From positions 1-9,447 of the forward strand of contig JASLAV010001121.1 in the NCBI GenBank assembly GCA_030146905.1: a DNA stretch of 9,447 nt, written 5' to 3'. Each line of letters begins with the position of its first letter. Positions within the stretch are counted from its first letter, which is position 1. The translations under genes were made by a program, and so were the position numbers. The stretch comes from Lentzea sp. (GTDB lineage: Bacteria > Actinomycetota > Actinomycetes > Mycobacteriales > Pseudonocardiaceae). The notes under the pieces are model-generated. The model did no database searches. It worked only from the letters and a program-made list of their open reading frames with translations, and was not told the DNA's origin. Positions 1-6,043 of this stretch are shown in pieces.

Positions 1-96
1 AGCCTTGTGCTGACGGCGATGGCGGCCGCTCTCGTCGGGTGGGCCGGCCTGCGCACGCGCCGTGCGTCAGCTGACGCGCTCGTCGACCGTCCATGA
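1..96 (+). CDS. C-terminal end of an unidentified membrane protein (partial)
   Basis: Frame 1 is open from the window edge to a TGA at 94-96 and gives about 31 residues. The first 17 (SLVLTAMAAALVGWAGL) form a hydrophobic helix, followed by a basic RTRR stretch and a short polar tail. Third positions are almost all G or C, as expected of a real actinobacterial gene. This looks like the last transmembrane helix of a transporter or other integral membrane protein, with positive residues on the cytoplasmic side. It converges on the EthD gene and overlaps its end by 30 bases. The family cannot be named from this fragment, and the frame could be chance because it is so short. Confidence 0.45.
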   Translation, partial: SLVLTAMAAALVGWAGLRTRRASADALVDRP

Positions 97-396
97 CCGC
101 GTCCGCGAGCGGTCGAGGAACCGCGCCTCGTCCTCGGCGACGCCGGAGTCCGCGGCGAGCACGCGGGAAAGCCATGCGCGGTACGACGCCTCGTCGGTGA
201 ACTTCAGCTGCGTCATGACGTCGTGCTCCGACGGGAAGCCGCTCATGTCGGCCTCGGGCAGGTAGTGGCGGGCGGAGTAAACCGGTGCGGGCGCGATCCG
301 GAGGACCAGGGGCACGTGGTGGTTCTCGTAGTGGTCGACGAACTCGTCCCTGCTCAGCCCGGCACGGGCCTTGAGCAGCACCACCACGGTGATCAC
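67..396 (-). CDS. EthD-domain small protein
   Basis: This 109-residue protein matches the EthD / dimeric alpha-beta barrel family in length and pattern. It opens with the beta strand MITVVVLLKARAGLS, then has the conserved DEFVDHYENHHVPLV segment (residues about 17-31), in which the HY...HH pattern is typical. A Y-x-x-P-like strand follows in the middle and a long C-terminal helix with RFLDRSR near the end. EthD-like proteins often accompany oxidative degradation genes, and some act as small ferredoxin-like enzymes or helpers; the exact reaction is usually unknown. The GTG start overlaps the TGA of the upstream TetR gene (GTGA at 393-396), so the two are probably translationally coupled. The start is supported by that overlap and by the family N-terminus. 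The substrate cannot be told. Confidence 0.82.
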   Translation of the reverse strand: MITVVVLLKARAGLSRDEFVDHYENHHVPLVLRIAPAPVYSARHYLPEADMSGFPSEHDVMTQLKFTDEASYRAWLSRVLAADSGVAEDEARFLDRSRTRSWTVDERVS

Positions 397-818
397 GTCG
401 TGCCAACCAGCAGGCCGATGACCTCTGCAGCTCGGCGCGCAGGCGCGCGACCATGTCCGCGCAGGTCGTACCAGAGGCGGTGCAGCGTCGCATCCTCACC
501 GAGGGTGTCGAAGAACATCGCCACGAACTCGTCGCGCAGCTGCTCGGCGGTGGTCGCGCTCGCCACGACCTCGTCGTAGCGCGTCACGCAGACGACCTCG
601 TACTGGCGGACCGCCTCGGTGATCAGGTCGCGCTTGTCGGCGAAGTAGTAGTGCAGGACGCAGTGGGAGAACTCGAAGTTCTGCGCGATCTCCCGCAGGC
701 TCGTGCGGGCGCACCCCAGCTCGGCGAGCGTGTGCAGGGTCGCCACGGCGAGTTCGGTCCGCCGGGCAACGAACTTGTCGACCTGCCGGCGGGTGATCCT
801 GTCCTGGACAGTCGTCAA
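393..818 (-). CDS. TetR-family transcriptional regulator, short and probably damaged
   Basis: The N-terminal helix-turn-helix is clear: about residues 18-62 include LAELGCARTSLREIA and LHYYFADKRDLI, the standard TetR recognition-helix and YF-x-K-x-DL pattern. The ligand-binding part is short: the protein ends at 141 residues, against about 190-210 for the family. After LWYDLR (residues 115-120) the frame shows poor third-position GC for about 14 codons (460-425). In the same stretch another minus-strand frame reads ADMVARLRAELQ with G or C at every third position, which looks like a TetR helix. High third-position GC returns to the annotated frame for the last 11 codons. I infer a deletion plus compensating frame changes. 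The start is TTG at 816-818; an in-frame TGA just upstream excludes a longer form, and no clear ribosome site is seen. It may repress itself and the EthD gene, if still functional. Confidence 0.75.
   Translation of the reverse strand: MTTVQDRITRRQVDKFVARRTELAVATLHTLAELGCARTSLREIAQNFEFSHCVLHYYFADKRDLITEAVRQYEVVCVTRYDEVVASATTAEQLRDEFVAMFFDTLGEDATLHRLWYDLRGHGRAPARRAAEVIGLLVGTT
799..811. repeat. Short palindrome inside the start of the TetR gene
   Basis: CTGTCC and GGACAG flank a single central T, making a perfect 6-base inverted repeat within codons 3-7 of the TetR gene and 2 bases from the neighbouring half-site cluster. It could be part of an extended operator or a coincidence. Confidence 0.25.
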
Positions 819-841
819 GCAGAAGCTTGACGGTTGTCAAG
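814..841. promoter_or_regulatory. Candidate TetR operator: three CTTGAC/GTCAAG half-sites
   Basis: On the plus strand GTCAAG (814-819), CTTGAC (826-831) and GTCAAG (836-841) alternate in orientation. The first pair extends to a perfect 8-base inverted repeat, CGTCAAGC (813-820) and GCTTGACG (825-832), around AGAA. The second pair is CTTGAC-ggtt-GTCAAG. The cluster covers the TTG start of the TetR gene, a usual place for an autoregulatory site. Read on the minus strand, 840-835 is TTGACA, a consensus -35 hexamer, but no good -10 box follows it. An alternative is that the outer repeat belongs to an end of the decayed transposon that begins just to the right. Confidence 0.45.
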
Positions 842-1142
842 TTGCGGCTGGCGTGTGTGCCGGCCGGCTCGATGTGGATGCGCAGAACTTGCGGTCGAAC
901 CCGCAAACCTCCGGCTGCTGGCGGACTACCGCCGACGGTGGTTGTTCGACACCGGTGTTCTGCACGAACTGCTTGAGGCTCACGTGGACGGAAGGCCGCT
1001 CAATGCCGTGCCCCTGGGCGCTACCTCTTCACGCGCCGGAGCTGGTATCCGCTGCTGCGCTGCATCTGTTGTGGCAAGGGTATTCATGGCTGATCTTGCT
1101 GACCCGCTCAGTTCGACGACCGTGGTGCGGGTCGCGGCATGA
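834..1142 (+). pseudogene. Remnant of a TnsA-like transposase subunit (C-terminal part)
   Basis: No intact gene is present, but fragments read like the C-terminal half of a TnsA-like endonuclease subunit of heteromeric transposases. From 897 the frame gives NLRLLADYRRRWLFDTGVL and continues to LNAV near 1008. The next stretch fits better one frame over (about 1012-1080), as APELVSAAALHLLWQG. At 1080 it returns to the first frame as VFMADLADPLSSTTVVRVAA and ends at TGA 1140-1142. The pattern of LHLLW followed by a short strand, DL and PLS..TVV is what I recall of the winged-helix tail of TnsA-like proteins. The stop overlaps the next start by ATGA, as in tnsA-tnsB pairs. The nuclease domain is missing. 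The assignment rests on remembered family patterns, not on a search. Confidence 0.5.
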
Positions 1143-1403
1143 GCGGCGGCGCGGTGCGGATCGGAGTGGGCACCCGGCTGCCGCACGACGGCGAGATGGG
1201 TCGCTGAGTTCCGCCGCCATGGCGAAGCTGGGTCGGCACCGAAGACCGGCCGGGCGCCTGCCCGGCTGCCGGGCCGGGTCGATCAGCGCTGGGCCGACCT
1301 TGCGCTCGAGGTGGGCGTGGTGAAGCCGCCGAGTCGGGCGACGGCGTTCCGGGTGCTGGAGGAGCTGGAGATGCGCGCAGGGTCCGCAGGTTGTCCTCGC
1401 TGA
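1139..1403 (+). pseudogene. Remnant of a TnsB/Mu-type transposase (N-terminal part, frameshifted, internally deleted)
   Basis: An ATG at 1139, overlapping the previous stop, starts MSGGAVRIGVGTRLPHDGEM, which resembles the start of actinobacterial TnsB/Mu-type (rve) transposases, and then hits a TGA at 1205-1207. From about 1194 another frame is open to a TGA at 1401-1403 and reads WVAEFRRHGEAGSAPK, then GRLPGR-like residues (here ARLPGRVDQRWADLALEV), then VVKPPSRATAFRVLEELE. In intact relatives I recall a stretch of some tens of residues between the LALEV-like helix and the PSRATAFRVL motif; here they are almost fused, which implies an in-frame deletion near 1316. The catalytic DDE domain is absent. 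The element is therefore dead. Its age and its target cannot be judged. Confidence 0.55.
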
Positions 1404-1500
1404 TCAGCCGCTGCACGCGGCGCGTTCGGATTACGATCAGGCGGTGACGCACAGCGCTCGTTCGTGGTAGTCCTGATGCAGGACGCCTTGGGGGTAGCGC
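1404..1500. other. Gene-free stretch before the GMC oxidoreductase gene
   Basis: Together with the two remnants above this completes a gap of about 680 bases without an intact gene. This last part has lower GC than its surroundings, stops in most frames and no repeat or terminal inverted repeat that I can see. A ribosome-site-like GGGGG at 1490-1494 precedes the GTG at 1501 by 6 bases. No convincing -35/-10 pair for the next operon is visible here, so its promoter is unknown. Confidence 0.4.
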
Positions 1501-2850
1501 GTGCACTTTGACGTTGTCGTCGTTGGTGGTGGAGCGGCCGGATGCGCGGTCGCGGCACGGTTGGCGCAGGACGAACGGGTCAGCGTCGGGCTGGTCGAGG
1601 CAGGGCCCGACCACGGGCCGTACGACGCCGGGCGCTGGCCGGGCGAGATGGTCGACGCGCGGGCCGCCCCGCGCAGTCACGACTGGGAGCCGGACGGGCC
1701 GTCGTGTTGTTCGCGGGCCAAGGTCATCGGTGGGTCGTCCGCGCACAACGGGTGCTGGGCGGTGCTGCCGGCGCCCGTGGACCTCGAGTGGAACGCCTGG
1801 TGGAGCGCGGAGTTGCTGCGGCCGCACGTCGAGGCGGCCATGAAGACGTTGCGGGTGCGGGCTTTCGAGGACCGGACGGCATGGCACCGGGCCGTGGTGG
1901 CGCGGGCGGTGGAGCTGGGGCTGCCCGAGCTCGACGACCTGAACACGCCGGTCGCCGGGGTCGGGTGGGTGCCGCTCAACGCCGTCGGGACCGTGCGGTG
2001 GCATGCGGCGTTCGCGTACCTCGACCCGGTGCGGGACCGGGTGACGGTGCTGGGTGACACGCTGGCCGTGCGGCTGGAGTTCGCCGGCCACCGCGCCACC
2101 GGTGTGCACGTCATGCGGGACGGACGTGCGGAGTTGATCGAGGCGGACCGGGTAGTGCTGTGCGCCGGGGCCTACGGGAATCCACCGTTGCTCGCCCGCA
2201 GCGGGGTGGGGCCTCCTGACCTCCTGCGGGAGCTGGGCGCGCCGGTGCTGCACGAGGCGCCGGAGGTGGGGTCCGGGCTGGCGGACCACGGCGGGGTCGG
2301 GTTGTTCGCCGCGGCACGGCCCGAGCTGGTCGCGCTTGAGCACGACCACGTCACCCAGACTCTGGTCAAGGCGCGGTCATCGCTCGCGGACGAGTACTGG
2401 GACCTGCATCTCGTGCCCTGGTCGGAAACCGGGCGCGCCGGCACACACGTCTACGTGATGGATCCGGTCTCGCGCGGGTCGGTGCGCACCACCTCGCTGG
2501 ACCCGCAGTCGTTGCCGGTGATCGACCACGGGTTCTTCAGCGACCCGGAGGGACTCGACGAACGGAAGCTGCGCGACGGCGTGCAGCTGGCACGCGACCT
2601 CATGAAGGGGCTGGCCGAGGTCGACGCCGAGCCCGCCGCCGACCTCAGCGGCTACTGGCATCCGGTCGGCACGTGCGCGATGGGGTCCGCGACCGACCAC
2701 TTGGGACGGTTGGTCGGCATCACGAACGTGCACGTCGCCGACGCCTCCGTCATCCCGGTCGCGCCCAGGGCCAACACGCACGTCATCACCGTCGCGGTGG
2801 CCGACCGGATGGCTTCGCTTCTCGCACAGGAATGGGGAACTGGACGATGA
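1501..2850 (+). CDS. GMC-family FAD-dependent oxidoreductase (compact form)
   Basis: This 449-residue flavoprotein probably oxidises an alcohol to an aldehyde or ketone, passing electrons to oxygen or another acceptor. The FAD dinucleotide-binding motif VVGGGAAGCAVAARL is at residues 7-21, with the ribose-binding acidic residue in LVEAGPD (31-37). The GMC signature region is KVIGGSSAHNG (74-84), and the second FAD segment is VVLCAGAYGNPPLL. The C-terminal catalytic block has His387 in WHPVGTCAMG and a candidate partner Asn425 in NTHVITVAVADRMA. The protein is shorter than the usual 500-560 residues, with a reduced substrate domain. Short GMC proteins include the mycofactocin-linked MftG group, but no mycofactocin genes are in the window. 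The GTG start is chosen because the FAD motif begins at once and a purine-rich site lies 6 bases upstream. The end overlaps the next gene by ATGA, indicating an operon. Confidence 0.88.
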   Translation: MHFDVVVVGGGAAGCAVAARLAQDERVSVGLVEAGPDHGPYDAGRWPGEMVDARAAPRSHDWEPDGPSCCSRAKVIGGSSAHNGCWAVLPAPVDLEWNAWWSAELLRPHVEAAMKTLRVRAFEDRTAWHRAVVARAVELGLPELDDLNTPVAGVGWVPLNAVGTVRWHAAFAYLDPVRDRVTVLGDTLAVRLEFAGHRATGVHVMRDGRAELIEADRVVLCAGAYGNPPLLARSGVGPPDLLRELGAPVLHEAPEVGSGLADHGGVGLFAAARPELVALEHDHVTQTLVKARSSLADEYWDLHLVPWSETGRAGTHVYVMDPVSRGSVRTTSLDPQSLPVIDHGFFSDPEGLDERKLRDGVQLARDLMKGLAEVDAEPAADLSGYWHPVGTCAMGSATDHLGRLVGITNVHVADASVIPVAPRANTHVITVAVADRMASLLAQEWGTGR

Positions 2851-3701
2851 AGATCGGTTTGATGGCGGTCAGCACGCCGCCGTTCGACTCGCCGCGGGCG
2901 GCCAGGGAAGTCGTCCGGCTGGCCGAACACCACGGCGTGCACTCGTTGTGGGTGGCGGACCACGTGGTGATCCCGGCCGGTCGTACCTCGCCGTACCCGT
3001 ACTCGGCGGACGGCGACATGCCGCACCCGCCCGAGCAGCCGCACCCGGACTCGTTGACGTGGCTGGCGTTCGCGGCCGGCGCGTCGGAACGGCTGCGGCT
3101 CGTCACGGGCATGCTCGTGCTGCCGCAACGCAACCCGGTCGTGACGGCGAAGCAGGTGGCGACGCTCTCGCACCTGTCCGGCGGCCGGTTGTCGCTCGGC
3201 GTCGGGCTCGGGTGGATGCGCGAGGAGTTCGAGGCGATCGGCTCGGACTTCGACACGCGCGTGGAGCGGTTCGACGAGTGGGTCGGCGTGCTGCGGGCGT
3301 TGTGGAGCGACGACGAGACGTTCGAGGGCAAGCACTTCCGGTTCCGCGACGCCCGCTGCTACCCCAAGCCCGACGGCTGGCTCCCGCTGGTCATGGGCGG
3401 CCACTCGAAGGCCGCGGCCCGGCGCGCGGGCCGGCTGGCCGACGCGTTCTGCCCGATCGCCGACGACCCGGGACCGCTGTTCGCCGAGTGCCGCAGGGCC
3501 GCCGAGCAGGCCGGCCGCGACCCGGCGTCGATCGAGCTGATGGCCGGTGTGGTGCCCGCGACCGTCGAGAGCGTCGAACGGCTGGCGGCGCTCGGGGTGA
3601 CCGAGGTGGTCGTGCTGCCGCCGATGGTACCGGTCGACGAGCTGGCGGACGCGTTCGACGAGTTCGCGGAAACCACGCTGAAACCGTTGCGGGACATCTG
3701 A
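2847..3701 (+). CDS. F420-type LLM-class oxidoreductase
   Basis: The 284-residue product has the luciferase-like TIM-barrel pattern of flavin/F420-dependent oxidoreductases, closest in feel to the TIGR03619 group. Visible marks are the first strand MKIGLMAVSTPP, SLWVADHVVIP (33-43), ERLRLVTGMLVLPQRNPV (81-98), SGGRLSLGVGLGWMREEF (111-128) with the glycine-rich loop, and WLPLVMGGHSKAAARRAGRLAD (178-199). Such enzymes transfer hydride to or from F420, or carry out flavin monooxygenation, on varied small molecules; the cofactor here is inferred from family resemblance. The ATG overlaps the stop of the GMC gene (ATGA at 2847-2850), so the two are coupled and may act on the same substrate. A longer in-frame reading upstream lies inside the GMC gene and is not used. 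A strong hairpin follows the stop. Confidence 0.87.
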   Translation: MKIGLMAVSTPPFDSPRAAREVVRLAEHHGVHSLWVADHVVIPAGRTSPYPYSADGDMPHPPEQPHPDSLTWLAFAAGASERLRLVTGMLVLPQRNPVVTAKQVATLSHLSGGRLSLGVGLGWMREEFEAIGSDFDTRVERFDEWVGVLRALWSDDETFEGKHFRFRDARCYPKPDGWLPLVMGGHSKAAARRAGRLADAFCPIADDPGPLFAECRRAAEQAGRDPASIELMAGVVPATVESVERLAALGVTEVVVLPPMVPVDELADAFDEFAETTLKPLRDI

Positions 3702-3709
3702 GAACGGCC

Positions 3710-3737
3710 GATCGGGCCCGCCGCGGCGGGCCCGGTC
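3710..3737. terminator. GC-rich palindromic terminator, probably bidirectional
   Basis: CGGGCCCGCC (3713-3722) and GGCGGGCCCG (3725-3734) are perfect complements around GC. The stem extends outward through a T.G wobble and two more pairs (GA/TC), giving about 13 pairs. There is no T-run, as is common in actinomycetes. It begins 8 bases after the LLM stop and abuts the end of a broken minus-strand gene, so it could serve both directions. Confidence 0.75.
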
Positions 3738-4075
3738 TCAGAACTTCGACAGCACGTCGTGGTTCCACCACAGCTCGAGCCTGTCGAGCGTGCCGATGTC
3801 ACCGGGCGACTTCGGCGTGCCGATGGTGTCCGGGAACAACCGGAACTCCGCCACCGCGGGCGGCGGCGCGTAGGGGTCGTCGGCGTTGGGGTTGCCGCAC
3901 CGCGGCGCCGCCGTGGCACCGCTGTCGGGCGCGGCCGAGACGCACAAGTCGGCCGCGCGGTAGGCGGTCGGGAGCGAGGCGAGCAACGCAGCGCGATCGT
4001 ACTGGCCGGCATCGGCCGCAACGGCTCCCGCGTGTGCAGGTTGCAGACGATCCAAATGCCATCGCTCGCGAGAAC
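3738..4075 (-). pseudogene. C-terminal remnant of an unrecognised gene
   Basis: A minus-strand frame ending at TGA (3738-3740) has strong actinobacterial codon bias from about 4015 downward. It reads YRAADLCVSAAPDSGATAAP, then CGNPNADDPYAPPP and finally LDRLELWWNHDVLSKF. I do not recognise the family. Two cysteines, low hydrophobicity and the proline/asparagine-rich middle suggest a secreted or exported protein, but that is only an impression. Upstream of about 4022 the bias moves to another frame, which reads VLASDGIWIVCNLHTREP (4075-4022) with nearly all G or C at third positions and is preceded by a TAG. This implies a frameshift and loss of the 5' part. The only ATG in the terminal frame (4110-4112) sits on the SDR ribosome site and is not credible. 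A functional short gene with an unusual start cannot be excluded. Confidence 0.5.
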
Positions 4076-4080
4076 CTACA

Positions 4081-4094
4081 GTGAGCCATCTCAC
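4081..4094. promoter_or_regulatory. Inverted repeat upstream of the SDR ribosome site, candidate operator
   Basis: GTGAG (4081-4085) and CTCAC (4090-4094) form a perfect 5-base inverted repeat around CCAT, 3 bases before the ribosome site of the SDR gene. It could be a repressor site or a small leader hairpin. A second palindrome, CTCGCGAG, is at 4065-4072. A TACAGT (4077-4082) resembles a -10 box, but no matching -35 lies at normal distance. Confidence 0.3.
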
Positions 4095-4097
4095 GCT

Positions 4098-4103
4098 AGG
4101 AGG
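4098..4103 (+). promoter_or_regulatory. Ribosome binding site of the SDR gene
   Basis: AGGAGG, a perfect anti-16S match, sits 7 bases before ATG 4111. It decides for that start over an in-frame GTG at 4081 that would add ten residues. Confidence 0.85.
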
Positions 4104-4110
4104 CGGCTCC

Positions 4111-4914
4111 ATGACGAGTTATCGGCTGCAGGGGCGGAAAGCACTGGTCACCGGCGGTGCGCGAGGGCTCGGTGCCGGCATGGCGCAGGCCCTGGCCGCC
4201 GCCGGCGCGGCCGTCCTGATCGGCGACGTGCTGGAGGCCGAGGGCAAGCAGACCGCGCGGGCGCTGCGCGACTCGGGTGCGAAAGCCGAGTTCGTGTCGT
4301 TGGACGTCACCGACGACGAGAGCTGGGCCTCGGCGGTGAGCACCGCCGTCGACGCGCTCGGCGGGCTCGACATTCTCGTGAACAACGCGGGCATCGAGAT
4401 CACCAGCCTGATCACCGAGCTCGACCCTGCCGACGTCAGGAAGATGCTCGACGTCAACGTGCTCGGCACCGCCCTCGGCATGAAGCACGGGCTGCGCGCG
4501 ATGCGTCCCGGTGGCGCGGCGGGCGGCGGCGGCTCGATCATCAGCATCGCGTCGGTGGCCGCCACCATCGCCTTCCCCGGAATCAGCGTCTACTCGGCGA
4601 CCAAGTCCGCCATCGACCGGCTGACCAGGGTGGCGGCCGCGGAGTCCGGCAGGCTCGGCTACGGCGTGCGGGTCAACTGCATCTACCCCGGGCTCACGCC
4701 GACGGCGATGGGCAACCAGCTGGCCGTCGACTGCGCGGAGCTCGGCCTGTTCCCGTCCGTCGAGGCCGCCGTCGGCGCGGTCGTCGGGCTGACCCCGCTC
4801 GGACGCCTCGGGCAGGTCGACGACATGGCCGACGCCGTGGTGTTCCTCGCCTCGGACGCGTCGAAGTTCATCACCGGGGCCGGCCTCCCGGTCGACGGCG
4901 GAATGGGGATGTGA
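4111..4914 (+). CDS. Short-chain dehydrogenase/reductase (SDR), classical type
   Basis: This 267-residue classical SDR most likely interconverts a secondary alcohol and a ketone. The cofactor motif TGGARGLG is at residues 14-21, and Asp39 at the end of the second strand (IGDV) favours NAD(H) over NADP(H). NNAG is at 91-94, and the catalytic set is Asn116, Ser148, Tyr161 and Lys165 (Y-S-A-T-K). The C-terminal PLGRLGQVDDMADAVVFLAS and VDGGMGM segments are typical. It resembles hydroxysteroid/ketoacyl-reductase-like SDRs, which act on many hydrophobic substrates. It lacks the insertion near the cofactor site seen in mycofactocin-coupled SDRs. It is the first gene of a three-gene unit; the next ATG is 1 base after its stop. 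The strong ribosome site suggests good expression. The substrate is unknown. Confidence 0.88.
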   Translation: MTSYRLQGRKALVTGGARGLGAGMAQALAAAGAAVLIGDVLEAEGKQTARALRDSGAKAEFVSLDVTDDESWASAVSTAVDALGGLDILVNNAGIEITSLITELDPADVRKMLDVNVLGTALGMKHGLRAMRPGGAAGGGGSIISIASVAATIAFPGISVYSATKSAIDRLTRVAAAESGRLGYGVRVNCIYPGLTPTAMGNQLAVDCAELGLFPSVEAAVGAVVGLTPLGRLGQVDDMADAVVFLASDASKFITGAGLPVDGGMGM

Positions 4915-4915
4915 C

Positions 4916-6043
4916 ATGCCCACGGACAAGCCCGTCGTCGTTTACGGGGCCTCCGGCTACACCGGTCGCCTGATCTGCGAGTACCTGCGCGAGTACGGAA
5001 TCCCGTTCCTCGCGCTCGGCCGTGACGGCAAGAGGGTCAAGGAGGCCGTCGACGCCGTGCCCGGCATCGACACGGTCTCCTACGACGTCGCGGAGGTCGA
5101 GCACACCGAACAGGCGCTGACGGGGGCGTTCACCGGCGCCAAGGTCGTGCTGAACACCGTCGGCCCGTTCTCCCGCTACGGCCACGAGGCGGTGCGGGCG
5201 AGCCTGAACGCCGGCGCGCACTACACCGACACCAACGGCGAGCAGGACTGGATGATCGACGCCGACGCGCGGTACGGCGCCGAGTTCGCCAAGCAGAACC
5301 TGTTGCTGTCCCCCGGCATCGCGCAGATGTACACGGTCGGCGAGATCGCCGCGCAGATCTGCCTCGAACAGCCGGGACTGGACACCCTGGACATCGGGGT
5401 GTTCTGGAAGGGCTATCCCACGGTCGCCTCCACGAACACGATCCTCACCAACGCCGCGTTCGCGAAGGCGTACTACCTGGAGCAGAACGAGTACGTGGAA
5501 TGGCCGCCGGACGCGGGGCTCTACGAGCTCGTCGTGCCCGGTCAGCACGAGCTCGGTCTCGCGCTGCCGTGGGGCGGGACGGCGCATCCCGTGTGGTTCA
5601 AACGGGATCCGCGCGTCGCGTCGGTGCGGGCGCTCGGCGGCGTGTTCAACCGGCCGTTGATGCTCGGCGTGCCGCAGATCGTGACGGCCGCCCTCCAGGA
5701 GATGGAGGGCAAGTCCGACGAGGAGAAGTACCGGATCGTCGACGCGTTCTCCGCGCAGGTGCGCAGTGAGATGCCGCCACGCGAGAACCCGCGGATCAAC
5801 ATCTCGCTGGACTCCGTGCACGCCTCGGGCCCACTCGGGCGAGCGAGCTGCGTCATCCACGGCAACTGCAACTACAAGCAGACGGCGTTGCTCAACGTCC
5901 ACGCCGCCGTGCACCTGCTGCAGGACGCGCCGCGCAGGGTCGGGTTCGCCTCCGGCTGCCAGGCGTTCGGGCACCGTGAGCTGCTGGGCGCGCTGCGGTC
6001 GTTCGGCCTGGTGCTCGACCCGATCGTCGAAGTGCACCGCTGA
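4916..6043 (+). CDS. Saccharopine-dehydrogenase-like NAD(P)-binding reductase
   Basis: The 375-residue protein begins with a Rossmann fold of the saccharopine dehydrogenase / trans-acting enoyl-reductase type: VVVYGASGYTGRLICEYL at residues 7-24, then FLALGRD as the second strand. The conserved NTVGPFSRYG is at 80-89 and AHYTDTNGE at 101-109. Members of this group include lipid-linked enoyl reductases and many uncharacterised proteins. Lysine biosynthesis is unlikely here because no lysine-pathway gene is nearby. The C-terminal half (after about 150) does not match a function I can name; I suspect the DUF5938-type extension. The gene lies between an SDR and an acyl-CoA ligase, 1 base from the former and overlapping the latter by 1 base (TGATG), so it is probably a reductive step in the same pathway. 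Confidence 0.8.
   Translation: MPTDKPVVVYGASGYTGRLICEYLREYGIPFLALGRDGKRVKEAVDAVPGIDTVSYDVAEVEHTEQALTGAFTGAKVVLNTVGPFSRYGHEAVRASLNAGAHYTDTNGEQDWMIDADARYGAEFAKQNLLLSPGIAQMYTVGEIAAQICLEQPGLDTLDIGVFWKGYPTVASTNTILTNAAFAKAYYLEQNEYVEWPPDAGLYELVVPGQHELGLALPWGGTAHPVWFKRDPRVASVRALGGVFNRPLMLGVPQIVTAALQEMEGKSDEEKYRIVDAFSAQVRSEMPPRENPRINISLDSVHASGPLGRASCVIHGNCNYKQTALLNVHAAVHLLQDAPRRVGFASGCQAFGHRELLGALRSFGLVLDPIVEVHR

Noticed and set aside
1360..1445. Minus-strand reading RTRRVQRLISEDNLRTLR as a possible gene piece
   Set aside because: It looks protein-like, but there is no start, no continuation in either direction and no family I recognise. It lies antisense to the end of the transposase remnant.
1108..2349. 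A 413-codon minus-strand frame opposite the GMC gene and the transposon remnants
   Set aside because: The product is Pro/Arg-rich with no family pattern, and the plus strand holds a convincing GMC enzyme.
2673..2846. Upstream extension of the LLM gene by 58 codons
   Set aside because: The extension lies in the GMC coding region, is Arg-rich, and the family N-terminus MKIGL begins exactly at the ATGA overlap.
4041..4082. TTGCAG and TACAGT as a -35/-10 promoter for the SDR operon
   Set aside because: The spacing of 30 bases is far beyond the usual 16-19.
4081..4110. GTG start at 4081 for the SDR
   Set aside because: The perfect AGGAGG at 4098-4103 is correctly spaced for ATG 4111, and the added residues would encode that site.
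4871..6037. A 388-codon minus-strand frame opposite the saccharopine-dehydrogenase-like gene
   Set aside because: It is a compositional shadow (Val/Arg/Gly/His-rich) of a well-supported plus-strand gene.
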